A stretch of DNA of 64,000 bases from the NCBI GenBank assembly GCA_023397475.1, contig JAEWUD010000030.1:1-64000 (forward strand). Reading direction: 5' to 3'. Positions within the stretch are counted from its first letter, which is position 1. Every line of letters begins with the position of its first letter. Of the stretch, positions 7,525-16,104 are shown piece after piece. The stretch is from Bacillota bacterium. Lineage in GTDB: Bacteria; Bacillota; Clostridia; Saccharofermentanales; Saccharofermentanaceae. The notes beneath the pieces were generated by a model, which saw only the letters and a program-made list of their open reading frames with translations, made no database searches and was not told where the DNA came from. The translations under genes and the position numbers were made by a program.

Positions 7525-8301
7525 ATGAAGATTCTTCTAATAAACGGCAGTCCCAGAAAGACCAGCACAACATTTCGCGTTGTACAACAGATAGCAAATG
7601 TGATGCGTGAAGGAGATTTTCCCGTCGAATTCGATGAAGTTCATCTTTGTGAGATGAATCTCCGGATGTGCAGGGGATGCTATCAATGTTTATCGGGAGA
7701 TGAGAGCATGTGCCCGCTCCAGGATGACCGGGCACTTCTGGAGAAAAAGATGACGGAAGCCGATGCGGTGATCTTCTCAAGCCCGGTTTATGTTGCGAAT
7801 GTATCCGCGCTTTTCAAGAACTTTGTCGACCGCTTCGCCTACTGCTGCCACAGGCCACGTTTTCATGGCAAGTCTGCGATGGTCGTCTCTTCCGCCGGGT
7901 CCGACGGTGCTGGCATCGTAAATATCCTAATGACAATGATGATCGAGACATGGGGGTTCGATGTGGTAAAGAGACTCGGCGTCAACCTCGATCCCAATCT
8001 CTCAGTCGAGGCGAAAACGCGACAATGGAAGATCAACGAATTAAAGGCTCATAAAGCAGCGCTCGCCTTCGATAAGAAACTGCAACGCACGCGAAAACCC
8101 GTCGCAAAGTTTGCGAAGTTATATGCCTTCCAGTTGCAAAAAAAAGACTTTGCACATACCGATAAGACACGAGCGGACTATATCTATTGGAGAGACAATG
8201 GTTGGCTCGCCCCCCGGAAATCCTTCTATATCGACGCGTCAATCAATCCAGCGAAACTCATTCTCGCTAGGCTTCTCGCAGGAATATCACGAAGATCGTG
8301 A
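7525..8301 (+). CDS. NAD(P)H-dependent FMN reductase / flavodoxin-fold oxidoreductase
   Basis: A 258-aa flavodoxin-fold protein. The FMN phosphate loop is LLINGSPRKTSTT at residues 4-16, a Cys-rich segment (MCRGCYQCLSGDESMCPLQDD, residues 51-71) is typical of iron-sulfur flavoprotein-like members, and SSPVYVANVSALFKNFVDR is the second flavin-contacting loop. It lacks enough spaced cysteines downstream to be sure of a cluster. ATG at 7525 is preferred over the upstream in-frame codon because GGAGG lies 7 nt before it. It is in an operon with the TetR gene, suggesting a role in reducing quinones, nitro compounds or a toxic ligand sensed by TetR (inference). Confidence 0.85.
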   Translation: MKILLINGSPRKTSTTFRVVQQIANVMREGDFPVEFDEVHLCEMNLRMCRGCYQCLSGDESMCPLQDDRALLEKKMTEADAVIFSSPVYVANVSALFKNFVDRFAYCCHRPRFHGKSAMVVSSAGSDGAGIVNILMTMMIETWGFDVVKRLGVNLDPNLSVEAKTRQWKINELKAHKAALAFDKKLQRTRKPVAKFAKLYAFQLQKKDFAHTDKTRADYIYWRDNGWLAPRKSFYIDASINPAKLILARLLAGISRRS

Positions 8302-8306
8302 CAAAG

Positions 8307-8777
8307 TCATGTCTCCACCCCAACCCCACGAAGCCAAGCTTCAATCTCTTCTGTCTGTGCTGCACCATTCGTATCAAATCCCGGCAACAAATGACAACCC
8401 GGACATTCCTTTGCTATATCCGCTTCCATCTGACCGAAACCTCCGCCACCGTGCGCGCAGAATGGAACGATGGTTTTCCCGGAGAAATTGTGCCTTCGAA
8501 GGAAGCTCAAGACAGGTGGCGCGAAGGTTGCGAACCAGTTCGGGGATCCGATGAAGATCGTATCGAATGCATCGATTGACTCATTGCCTGTCACGAGAGG
8601 CGGACAATAGCCGCGCGCGATTTGGCTGCGAACTTCTTTGGCTGCTGTGTTGTAATCAAAGGAGTAGTTCTTCTCGGGAACCAGTTCCCGCAGTTCACCG
8701 CCTGTAAGTATGGCAATTTCCAGGGCAAGATTCTCCGTTGTTTTGAAGAGAGAATAGTAGACAATAAGTGCGTTCAT
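8307..8777 (-). CDS. Flavodoxin family protein
   Basis: A 156-aa flavodoxin. The N-terminal strand and FMN loop are ALIVYYSLFKTTENLA, IFIGSPNWFATFAPP is the 60s loop, and FCAHGGGGFGQM the 90s loop. ATG at 8777 begins at the conserved strand; the frame stays open 19 codons further with no better start. It converges on the preceding oxidoreductase with only 5 bp between stops. It probably acts as an electron carrier or quinone reductase. A second flavodoxin lies at 52.9 kb, only distantly similar. Confidence 0.88.
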   Translation of the reverse strand: MNALIVYYSLFKTTENLALEIAILTGGELRELVPEKNYSFDYNTAAKEVRSQIARGYCPPLVTGNESIDAFDTIFIGSPNWFATFAPPVLSFLRRHNFSGKTIVPFCAHGGGGFGQMEADIAKECPGCHLLPGFDTNGAAQTEEIEAWLRGVGVET

Positions 8778-8865
8778 TTTTCGAATTCGTTCCTTTGCGA
8801 GATAATAACTCTTATAAGAGATATCTCCACCCATCTGAACTTTGTCAATTCAAATGCGCGAAAAG

Positions 8866-9450
8866 TTACTCCACACCCAATAATAACATAATCTCTTCCA
8901 ACTCATCAAAGGTTGCTAACGGATTCGTCTGTACAAGCCTCGTCCGCGGATCGAGCTTCTGTGTCGCGATAAACGTGCCGCCAATCGCGAAGCTTCCATC
9001 CTCATATACAGGACCGAAGGAGAGAAACGCGCCGTCATCTTCGTCCGATCCTTCCATGTTGAAGACGATCTCGTAGACAATATTTTCCTTCGGATCGGAC
9101 AGTGTGGTTGTCGTATGTATGACCGTCAGAGACCCCAGAAACGGCTCGAGTTGAGCGATTTTCTCCTTGTCCTTAATTACGACAGTGCCCATGTCGCCAT
9201 CGTCGACGTATTTGCGCACGGTCACCGAATAGATATCTTCCCAGTCAATGAGGGCCAGATCTGTAACAAGCTCATCGGATACGATCAAGCGCCCTTCCAC
9301 AATGTCCGGCCCTGTCGGCTCCCTGGCGGATTCGGTGGTCGTCGATGATGCTGGGGGCGTTGAGGAGGCAGGGGTCACACCTAGCGAGCAACCGGTTGCC
9401 ACCAACAAGATAGCTAGTGAGAAGGTCAGAAACACATTGATTTTTCGCAT
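8866..9450 (-). CDS. Hypothetical lipoprotein
   Basis: This 194-aa protein has a signal peptide (MRKINVFLTFSLAILLVATG) and a Cys at residue 21 in a lipobox-like context. A Ser/Thr/Pro-rich linker (residues 26-50) follows, and then a compact extracytoplasmic domain (residues 60-190) with no family I recognise. It is probably anchored to the outer face of the membrane after processing by Lgt (one Lgt is encoded at 31 kb). A GGGGGG-rich binding site precedes the ATG. Function unknown. Confidence 0.75.
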   Translation of the reverse strand: MRKINVFLTFSLAILLVATGCSLGVTPASSTPPASSTTTESAREPTGPDIVEGRLIVSDELVTDLALIDWEDIYSVTVRKYVDDGDMGTVVIKDKEKIAQLEPFLGSLTVIHTTTTLSDPKENIVYEIVFNMEGSDEDDGAFLSFGPVYEDGSFAIGGTFIATQKLDPRTRLVQTNPLATFDELEEIMLLLGVE

Positions 9451-9484
9451 ACTATCCCCCCTACCTTCAGGGTGTCACGAGCCA

Positions 9485-9967
9485 CTACGGATCGATACGT
9501 CGATTCACCGCGTCATACAGAAGAACCAGTGCGGAGCTCAAGAGAACGCTGCCCAGAATATCCGTCATCCAATGAACGCCCGAGAGCAGGCGCCCGATAA
9601 CCATTAAGGCGGCGAACCCTCCGGCGAGCCCGTTGACCGCCACCCGTAATGTCTTGTGTCGGATCAGCCGATGAAACTGCATCATCGCGGTCGGTATGAT
9701 ACACAGGATGACTAATGTGGTCGACGACGGATAGGACGCCTCCAGAAAACCGTCGATCAGTACCGGCCGGTAGTTAATTACATTATACTCGAAAAATACA
9801 TATGCGAAAATCACCACGAGATAGAACACCCCCAGGGTCAGAATGCTGTGATCCACCTGAAGGAATTTCCGTCTCCGGATCCATTGCGTAAGTCCCATGA
9901 TCGCGAAGCCTAAGGCAATGATGAGCGCCACGAGACCGAGCCAATCCGTAATCTCATACAGGAGCAT
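9485..9967 (-). CDS. PAP2-family membrane phosphatase
   Basis: A 160-aa protein with about five hydrophobic segments. PAP2 motifs are partly preserved: VINYRP (residue 66 on) for motif 1, SYPSSTT for motif 2 (usually PSGH, so the usual His is missing), and GRLLSGVHWMTDILG (residue 127 on) for motif 3 with its catalytic His and Asp. Family members remove phosphate from lipid or polyprenyl phosphates. ATG at 9967 and a GTG two codons earlier are both possible; neither has a strong binding site. The missing motif-2 His leaves activity uncertain. Confidence 0.78.
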   Translation of the reverse strand: MLLYEITDWLGLVALIIALGFAIMGLTQWIRRRKFLQVDHSILTLGVFYLVVIFAYVFFEYNVINYRPVLIDGFLEASYPSSTTLVILCIIPTAMMQFHRLIRHKTLRVAVNGLAGGFAALMVIGRLLSGVHWMTDILGSVLLSSALVLLYDAVNRRIDP

Positions 9968-9973
9968 GGACAC

Positions 9974-10199
9974 GCCGAAGAAGTTATGAACGGTTTGGTT
10001 GATACTTGCGAATCCGACAGAAGAGTCCCTCGGCCCGAGTCACATCGACGACACGAATCGTATCGCAGATATTTTCGCGCGCAAAGACCCTACCTATTTT
10101 GTTAGTACCGCACAATAAAGTGCGTAATTGTTCTATGCCCCTCCGAACGCTAGGATGAGAAGGAGCATTCAATCCGCATATTCGTAAGGAGCAGTACAT
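9974..10199. other. Divergent intergenic region upstream of nitroreductase
   Basis: This 226-bp region lies between the PAP2 gene and the nitroreductase. It contains the small inverted repeat GCACAATAAAGTGC (about 10110-10123) preceded by TTGTTAGTAC, a likely control region for the nitroreductase, and AAGGAG at 10187. The open frame seen on the minus strand here has no coding signature. Confidence 0.35.
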
Positions 10200-10724
10200 A
10201 TGAATAACGTTATCGAGACAATCCTGACGCGCAAGAGTGTCCGCAAATTCACACCGGAGCCGATCACAAAGGAGACAATCGAGCTCTTACTGGCAGCAGC
10301 CATGCAGGCTCCCTCCGCCTGCAATCAACAGGCTCGGCACTACATTGTCATCACTGATCGAGAGAAACTTGGTCAGATCTCCACACAACACAGCGGTGTT
10401 GGCTTCGTCAAGGATGCGTCCCTGGCAATCCTCGTATGCGGGGAGCCCGACGCCGCGATTCTCGATTTCTACTGGGAAGATGACTGCGCCGCATCCACGC
10501 AGAACCTACTTCTGGCCGCACATTCGCTCGGACTCGGCGCAACCTGGACCGGGGTCAACCGCAAAGACCCGGAATCAATTGCCTTCTTCCGCCGGTACAT
10601 CGACCTGCCGGAGCAGAACATTCCCTTCGCACTGATCCCGATTGGCTATCCCAGCGAGCAACATTCCGCGAAAAGCTACTACGATGAGAAGAAAGTTCAA
10701 TGGATCGGTACTATTCCGCAGTAA
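10200..10724 (+). CDS. Nitroreductase family protein
   Basis: A 174-aa FMN-dependent nitroreductase. It shows the N-terminal RKSVRKFTPEPI, the SACNQQARHYIVI substrate/FMN segment around residues 38-50, and GLGATWTGV with the C-terminal FALIPIGYP. This is the usual length for the short nitroreductase group that reduces nitroaromatics or quinones with NAD(P)H. AAGGAG lies 8 nt before the ATG. It stands alone; the palindrome array at 10.8-11.0 kb follows it. Confidence 0.92.
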   Translation: MNNVIETILTRKSVRKFTPEPITKETIELLLAAAMQAPSACNQQARHYIVITDREKLGQISTQHSGVGFVKDASLAILVCGEPDAAILDFYWEDDCAASTQNLLLAAHSLGLGATWTGVNRKDPESIAFFRRYIDLPEQNIPFALIPIGYPSEQHSAKSYYDEKKVQWIGTIPQ

Positions 10725-10793
10725 CCGCTCCTCTTCGCCCAAAGAAATCTGCATCTCCGCGCATAGATGGAACGGATACATTAACGCGGCAGA

Positions 10794-11043
10794 ATCGGTG
10801 CGCCGGCTTCCCAGCGCGTGTCTATAATCACTGATGCACCGACGAAACGGGCCGCAGACTGCTTTTTCGTCGGTGCGCCGGCTTCCCGGCGCGTGTCTAA
10901 AATCACTGATGCACCGACGAAACGGGCCGCAGACTACACTTTCGTCGGTGCGCTGTCTTCCCGGTGCGTGCCAATAATCACTAATGCACCGACGAAACAG
11001 GCTGCAGACTACACTTTCGTCGGTGCGCCGGCTTCCCGGCGCG
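10794..11043. repeat. Tandem 75-bp palindromic array, arm type GCACCGACGAAA
   Basis: Three complete units of GCACCGACGAAA, a 17-nt spacer and TTTCGTCGGTGC lie at 10836-10876, 10911-10951 and 10986-11026, spaced exactly 75 bp. A partial right arm is at 10795-10801. Each inter-unit gap carries a second GC-rich hairpin (GCGCCGG-CTTC-CCGGCGC) and the string ATCACTGAT directly before the next left arm. The array fills the gap between the nitroreductase and the MarR gene. Frames through it on either strand are repeat artefacts. Same architecture as the 1-392 array with different arm bases. Confidence 0.95.
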
Positions 11044-11137
11044 AGAATTTGACAGGACATTTTTCACTTGACAATCGAATGCCCCGCGCGTATTGTTGAT
11101 TTTGCAACTGTTGAATCTTCATCTGTCAGGAGATGTT

Positions 11138-11581
11138 ATGAATTACAGCAAGATGAACATGCTGAGTAAGTTAGGGCGCGAATTCGTTCGCGATCAAGTG
11201 CGCGACACAGGTCTCTCCGACACAGAGCATGCAATCTGCACATTTCTGTGCTTTCACGAGAACATCTCACAGGACTTCATCTCCGAAACGCTGCTTTTCG
11301 ATAAGACGACGGTCGCCAAGGCTCTCGCGGCCCTCGAGAGCAAAGGCTTGATCGAGCGCCGACAGAATGAGCAGAACCGCAGAAAGAATGTCATTCGCAT
11401 CTCCGAATCCGGTCGACTTTGCGTCGCGGAGAGCGTCGATATCTATGATAAATGGCTGGATGACGTCTGTTCCTGCCTTAATGAGTCCGAGCAGCAGCAG
11501 TTGAACGATTACTTCGACCGCATCATGACGCACGCGCTCGAACTTCGCCAGGAGAAATCACACAACAAGGAGATTTCATGA
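11138..11581 (+). CDS. MarR family transcriptional regulator
   Basis: A 147-aa winged-helix regulator. The HTH and wing are visible: ISQDFISETLLFDKTTVAKALAALESKGLIERRQN (residues 45-80), then RRKNVIRISESGR for the wing. The ATG at 11138 has AGGAG 7 nt upstream; the frame extends upstream without a binding site. It is followed after 1 bp by a small membrane protein with its own AAGGAG, so the two form an operon. The ligand is unknown; control of the membrane protein is a reasonable inference. Confidence 0.9.
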   Translation: MNYSKMNMLSKLGREFVRDQVRDTGLSDTEHAICTFLCFHENISQDFISETLLFDKTTVAKALAALESKGLIERRQNEQNRRKNVIRISESGRLCVAESVDIYDKWLDDVCSCLNESEQQQLNDYFDRIMTHALELRQEKSHNKEIS

Positions 11582-11582
11582 T

Positions 11583-11858
11583 ATGAGTACACAAACATCG
11601 CCCGCGGGAAACAACACGGGAAATATCTTCGGTAAAATATGGCGCGGCCTCAAAGGTTACCTGACCGACCGGCGCAATCTTCTGGGCCACGCGCTCGTCG
11701 GCATCCTGTTCCTGGCTCTTGCGATCTGGGTCCCGATTCCGGGCTGGATCAAGCTGATCGTCATCGCCTGCCTGATCGCGTTCAACATCGTACGCATGCG
11801 TATCAAGGTGCGAAAAGTAGCACAGACGGTTCCTGTTGAGGAGAGCGAAGAGGACTGA
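11583..11858 (+). CDS. Small membrane protein co-transcribed with MarR
   Basis: A 91-aa protein: hydrophilic N-terminus (residues 1-35), two closely spaced hydrophobic segments (about 38-52 and 56-72, with a VPIPGW turn between them), and a charged C-terminus. I do not recognise a family. ATG at 11583 has AAGGAG 9 nt upstream within the end of the MarR gene; an ATG four bases earlier stops at once. It is probably a membrane accessory regulated by the MarR protein. Confidence 0.7.
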   Translation: MSTQTSPAGNNTGNIFGKIWRGLKGYLTDRRNLLGHALVGILFLALAIWVPIPGWIKLIVIACLIAFNIVRMRIKVRKVAQTVPVEESEED

Positions 11859-11875
11859 GACCCTTTGACTGGTCC

Positions 11876-12301
11876 TTACAATTCAACTGATCCAAACATC
11901 TCGCTCGTTATGTCGAGAATATCCTCGATCGGTATTTTCTTTGCGTTGCGAAAAACGAGCATCTGCTCCACCGCGTCAACTTTCTTAACAACGCCCGTAT
12001 ACGTGACGTAAGCGCCGCCGGACTTTTTTCGATCGTGTTGAAAATACGTGACTGTGATTTCCGGCTGATCGAGAAGATGTTCCTGAATAAGGTTCAGCTT
12101 CTCGTTCAACTCCTCCTGGCTGTGCTCGTCGAGTTCAATTCTTCGATCCGTCAGGCGAGCCGCCTCGGCGATGGAGGAATCGTAGCCAGTGAGCGCGGCG
12201 AAAGGGGCGAATTGCGCAGCCCGATCGTGCGTCGACATTCGCGGATGTTTTTTCGAGGTGGGATGCGGCAGATGAATGATATCTTCATAGGGATTCTTCA
12301 T
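11876..12301 (-). CDS. YolD-like protein
   Basis: A 141-aa YolD-type protein. It opens with YEDIIHLPHPTSKKHPRMS and DRAAQFAPFAALTGYDSSI, the YolD family signature, followed by the beta-rich half (KLNLIQEHLLDQPEITVTYF). YolD proteins occur almost always beside UvrX-type Y-family polymerases, as here. Its ATG overlaps the polymerase stop codon (ATGA), giving translational coupling. It is thought to modulate the error-prone polymerase; the mechanism is unknown. Confidence 0.88.
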   Translation of the reverse strand: MKNPYEDIIHLPHPTSKKHPRMSTHDRAAQFAPFAALTGYDSSIAEAARLTDRRIELDEHSQEELNEKLNLIQEHLLDQPEITVTYFQHDRKKSGGAYVTYTGVVKKVDAVEQMLVFRNAKKIPIEDILDITSEMFGSVEL

Positions 12302-13827
12302 GCCTTATGCCCTCCGATCTGCCGGTTGCGGGATGCAGTGGTGGCGCCTTCTTCGAGGTTCATTCCCTTGAGAACTGCGTTCTTCCCGAACTTCTTCTTG
12401 ATCTCGATGACCGCCTCCTGCATTCGTTTCTCGCGGGCCAGAGCTTCGTCCTCCTCGGCCGCTTTTCGCAATTCCGCCTCGTAATCGGTAAACATATCCA
12501 GCTGCCGGGGAGCGGCCCTCTTCTCGATCGAATTCTCAGCGACCACATGATTAGCCGTGACATTCACCCTGCGGACGAGCAAGTTCCGATCCGCGACACG
12601 GTCGAACAGATCCATCACCGCCTCCATGATCAGCTTCGTGGAGGATGTCTGGCGGCTCAGGTTTGTCGAGCCATGTCCATGCTTGGGAATCTTGCGACCA
12701 TAGTGGTCGGTTGTCACTTCGCCGCGATAGGACTCGCGTATTTCTGGATTCATGAGGTTCTCAATATCGTAGCCAAGCGTCAGGACCATCTGGTCGGTCA
12801 CCAGCTTCTTGTCCACCAGATCCAGAACGAGAAGATCGGTCATCTCGCGGACGATCAATTTGGCTTTATCGAACGTATAGGGATGCGTCAGGACCTGCCC
12901 GGAGCTGATGCTGTTGGAGCCCGGTTTGTACGCCTTGATATCGGCGATCGTGCAGGGTTCCCAGCCCCAGGCGTGGTCGATCAGAAGCTCCGCATTGATC
13001 CCGAAAAGCTTATATAGAAGCGCCTCGTTATTGTAATCTGTGGCCTTGCCGATCGAGCAACGCGCGACATCTCCCATGGTGTACATCCCGTTCTGCTCGA
13101 GTTTCTTCGCGTAACCGTGTCCGACGCGCCAGAAGTCCCGGAGCGGTCGATGCGTCCAGAGAAACTCCCGGTAACTCATCTCATCGAGTTCGGCGATGCG
13201 CACACCGTCCTGATCCGGCTCGATATGCTTCGCCTGGATGTCCATGGCGATCTTCGCAAGATAGAGGTTCGTCCCGATGCCCGCGGTGGCGGTGATCCCG
13301 GTTGTCCGTAAGACATCCTGAATCATCATCATGGTCATCTCGCGGGCGGTAAGCCCGTTCGTATTCAGATAATCCGTGACATCCATGAAGACCTCATCAA
13401 CGGAGTAAACATGAATATCTTCCGGAGCAACGTACTTCAGATAGATATGGTAAATTCGGGTGCTGTACTCCATGTAGAGCGCCATTTGCGGAGGCGCAAC
13501 GATATAGGAGATCGCGAGCTCCGGTGAGCTTCGTAACTCACGATCATCGTAGGATTCTCCCGTGAAAATGTGCCCCGGAGCCTTCTGTTGACGAAGGAGA
13601 TTCGCTTCCTTTACCTTCTGCACAGCCTCGAAAAGCCTGGCCCGACCGGAGATTCCGTAGGCCTTGAGGGAGGGAGATACCGCCAGACAAATCGTCTTCT
13701 CTGTGCGGCTGGGATCCGCGACGACGAGGTTCGTCCGCATGGGGTCAAGGCCGCGCTCCATGCATTCCACAGATGCATAGAAGGACTTGAGGTCGATGGC
13801 AATATACGAGCGGGGTTTCTCTGTCAC
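12298..13827 (-). CDS. Y-family DNA polymerase (UvrX/ImpB-type)
   Basis: A 509-aa translesion polymerase. Palm/finger motifs are present: AIDLKSFYASVECMERGLDP at residues 9-28 (first catalytic Asp) and YSVDEVFMDVTDYL near residue 140 with the catalytic Asp-Glu pair. A little-finger region follows (SSGQVLTHPYTFDKAKLIVREM). The C-terminus ends in a charged coiled stretch. The start is GTG at 13827, with AAGGTGAG 6 nt upstream; no nearby ATG fits the frame. It is followed by yolD in an operon. This UvrX-like subgroup is commonly on mobile or SOS-regulated loci; I did not find a clear LexA box. Confidence 0.93.
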   Translation of the reverse strand: MTEKPRSYIAIDLKSFYASVECMERGLDPMRTNLVVADPSRTEKTICLAVSPSLKAYGISGRARLFEAVQKVKEANLLRQQKAPGHIFTGESYDDRELRSSPELAISYIVAPPQMALYMEYSTRIYHIYLKYVAPEDIHVYSVDEVFMDVTDYLNTNGLTAREMTMMMIQDVLRTTGITATAGIGTNLYLAKIAMDIQAKHIEPDQDGVRIAELDEMSYREFLWTHRPLRDFWRVGHGYAKKLEQNGMYTMGDVARCSIGKATDYNNEALLYKLFGINAELLIDHAWGWEPCTIADIKAYKPGSNSISSGQVLTHPYTFDKAKLIVREMTDLLVLDLVDKKLVTDQMVLTLGYDIENLMNPEIRESYRGEVTTDHYGRKIPKHGHGSTNLSRQTSSTKLIMEAVMDLFDRVADRNLLVRRVNVTANHVVAENSIEKRAAPRQLDMFTDYEAELRKAAEEDEALAREKRMQEAVIEIKKKFGKNAVLKGMNLEEGATTASRNRQIGGHKA

Positions 13828-14029
13828 GTCATCTCACCTTGCGTTGAATCAAATTCGATATCTTCCTACTCTATCGATTTTACACCGGTGAGTTAAGAAT
13901 ATCGAGAAGCACCGCTGCTTTCGCTTGAATGGAAATCTCCGTCTTGATTCCAAGGATGGAGCATGCTACTATTATGTCACACGATATATCGAGGCGCATA
14001 ATAGTCAAGAAGAGATTGAGGTGATCGTC

Positions 14030-14350
14030 ATGCCTCCGGAATCAAGTCCGATGACCGAAGCCATGTACTATGTTCTGCTGGCCCTGCTCCATCCGAATCA
14101 CGGCTATCAGTTGATGGCCACGATCAAAGAGGTCTCACGTGGTCGTATGAATATGGGACCGGGCACTTTGTACGGTGTTCTCACTCGGATGCAGAAGGAG
14201 AAACTCATCCGCGTGGTTTTCGATGATGGAAGAAGAAAGACCTATGCAATAACGAACGAGGGGAAGAAGGCGCTTCGACAGGAATACGCAAGACTTTTGC
14301 ACCTGGTAGATGACGGCGCATCAATGAAGGGGGAAATCGAGAATGGGTAA
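14030..14350 (+). CDS. PadR family transcriptional regulator
   Basis: A 106-aa PadR protein with the typical MTEAMYYVLLALLHPNHGYQLM opening, GRMNMGPGTLYGVLTRM recognition region and RRKTYAITNEGKKAL wing. ATG at 14030 has GAGGTG 6 nt upstream; a longer reading from 13925 lacks a binding site. It overlaps the next gene by 8 nt. PadR plus a DUF2812 membrane protein is a widespread gene pair in Bacillota; PadR probably represses the pair. Confidence 0.92.
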   Translation: MPPESSPMTEAMYYVLLALLHPNHGYQLMATIKEVSRGRMNMGPGTLYGVLTRMQKEKLIRVVFDDGRRKTYAITNEGKKALRQEYARLLHLVDDGASMKGEIENG

Positions 14351-15575
14351 AGTGGTAAGAAAGTTGCACATTGCAAGTCCGTATCAGATCGGCCCGTACG
14401 AGAGTTGGCTCTCCGATCTGGCTGGTCGCGGCCTCTTTCTGAAGAAGACCGGACGCGTTTTTGCCACGTTCGAGAAACGAGATCCCGCCAACATGGAATA
14501 TCGTATTGACATTGCCAAGGGGAAATTCTCCGAGGAGCGCAAGAGAATCTATGAGGAAAGCGGCTGGGAGTACGTCAGCAGTGTTCTATGGGCACATTTT
14601 TTTCGCGCACCTGCCGAGGCCGCAAAGACCGAGGTTCACACAGATGCCGTGGAACAGGGCTTTACGTTGGACAGTCTGCGTAAATTTCTTGTGGGCCCAG
14701 TGATTACCGTCGTTCTGTGTACACTTCTCATCGTGATGGTCAACTGCTGGAAACTTTTTTTCCGTGGTACTCCCCACCTTAACTTGATTGATAGCAGCGG
14801 GTATGAAATTTTTGTGACTCTGTGTTATATCCCTACTCTCATTCTCATGATCAAGCAGTTTATCGACGTGCGTGCGCTCAGCCAGACTCTTTTCAAGGGC
14901 AAGACGATTGACCACCATGCTTCGTATGCGAAACACAAACGTTTCAATACGATCCTGTCGATCTTCGCAATTCTCATTTCCATATTTACATTCGCAAATA
15001 TAGGCGTCATGATCGTAACGATCAGCGATATAGTAACAGCGGCCGACAGCTTCAAATATGTTGAGAGAACGGAAGTACCATTCCTACAGCTCCGAGATCT
15101 CGAGAATTTGGATGACGCCTACTACCGCGTCGACTTTTCTGATGACGATGAGAAAGCGGCGATTGAAGCCATGCCCGAGGGCACAATTGTCTTTTACGGC
15201 TACGGGCGGATCCGCAAGAGCCTTCTGGCACCGGACATGCGAACCACATCGGAATCCTTCTATATCATCGGAGAACAGAGCGATGCGAGATTGGACGTCG
15301 AGTACTACAGGCTTACATTCGGATGGATGGCCGAAGGATTGATGAAGGAAATGATGGACAAAGAAGTGGAGAAATATCAGGATCGCAATGAAAACGCGAT
15401 GGACCTTCGCGAAGTCACCATCGAAGCCTTGGATCAAGCCTTTGTCGCATCGGACAGTTACTCTACAATTCTCTTCGTTCGCAAGGGCAACCAGGTCATG
15501 ATGATCGAGTATTCAGGAGATAGGACAGAAGAGGAATTGCTCGATGCCATCGTCGCGAAAATCGAGGCAAATTAA
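14343..15575 (+). CDS. DUF2812 domain membrane protein
   Basis: A 410-aa protein. The N-terminal DUF2812 domain (residues 1-100) has the characteristic YESWLSDLAGRGLFL, MEYRIDIAKGKFSEER and IYEESGWEYVSS. Hydrophobic segments follow near residues 120-140, 155-175 and 205-235. The C-terminal extracytoplasmic-looking region (240-410) has no recognised fold. It is translationally coupled to PadR. The family is of unknown function, possibly a sensor or envelope-stress component. Confidence 0.85.
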   Translation: MGKVVRKLHIASPYQIGPYESWLSDLAGRGLFLKKTGRVFATFEKRDPANMEYRIDIAKGKFSEERKRIYEESGWEYVSSVLWAHFFRAPAEAAKTEVHTDAVEQGFTLDSLRKFLVGPVITVVLCTLLIVMVNCWKLFFRGTPHLNLIDSSGYEIFVTLCYIPTLILMIKQFIDVRALSQTLFKGKTIDHHASYAKHKRFNTILSIFAILISIFTFANIGVMIVTISDIVTAADSFKYVERTEVPFLQLRDLENLDDAYYRVDFSDDDEKAAIEAMPEGTIVFYGYGRIRKSLLAPDMRTTSESFYIIGEQSDARLDVEYYRLTFGWMAEGLMKEMMDKEVEKYQDRNENAMDLREVTIEALDQAFVASDSYSTILFVRKGNQVMMIEYSGDRTEEELLDAIVAKIEAN

Positions 15576-15704
15576 GTCAATAGATATACGCCGTCATTTT
15601 TCTTTGCTGTTAATAGACAATGATTTAGGATTGTATTAGAATGCAAAAAGAATCTGAAATTCCATCCGCTGATCGACGAATGATCGGGGAGACAGGAGCA
15701 TAGA

Positions 15705-15962
15705 ATGGATGACAGTAAGAATGGTGGCAAAGCAATCGCATCACTAATTCTGGGAGGTTTCGGCATCGTTGCATGGATCATTCCGTTTTTCGGATTTCCG
15801 GTAACCATTGTCGGTCTCGTTCTCGGAATTATGGGTATGCAGTCGAATCGGCGAGGAATCGCAATCGCCGGCGTTGTACTCTCGATCTTGTTCCTCATCT
15901 TAACCATTGGCAACTCCGCCGTTGGAGCGTATATGGGGGCTATGAGGGCATTGCAGCAGTAG
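15705..15962 (+). CDS. Small DUF4190-like membrane protein
   Basis: This 85-aa protein consists mostly of two hydrophobic hairpins (residues 10-43 and 48-82) rich in Gly and Ile: ASLILGGFGIVAWIIPF then IAGVVLSILFLILTIGNSA. Together with the SNRRGIAIAG turn this is the pattern of DUF4190-type proteins. CAGGAG precedes the ATG. A terminator follows at 16018-16068. Function unknown. Confidence 0.75.
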   Translation: MDDSKNGGKAIASLILGGFGIVAWIIPFFGFPVTIVGLVLGIMGMQSNRRGIAIAGVVLSILFLILTIGNSAVGAYMGAMRALQQ

Positions 15963-16017
15963 AAGAGAACAGGAATGTCAGAATCTTTTCACGAGAAATC
16001 GGTACGAAAACACAAAG

Positions 16018-16068
16018 GGCTGTTGCAAGACGAACGTAAAGGTTCGAGATGCAACAGCCTCTCTTTCT
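16018..16068 (+). terminator. Intrinsic terminator after the DUF4190-like gene
   Basis: GGCTGTTGCA (16018-16027) pairs with TGCAACAGCC (16050-16059), with a CGAAC/GTTCG inner stem, followed by TCTCTTTCTT. Its outer stem shares the GGCTGTT/AACAGCC sequence with the hairpin at 16496-16543 that ends the convergent gene. Confidence 0.8.
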
Positions 16069-16104
16069 TGCGCAAAGCTGAAATGAGGCGCCACCTGCCG
16101 TGAT

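Noticed and set aside
10575..11060. Open frame of repeated Cys/Arg motifs on the minus strand
   Set aside because: It is the translation of the 75-bp palindrome array and overlaps the end of the nitroreductase gene.
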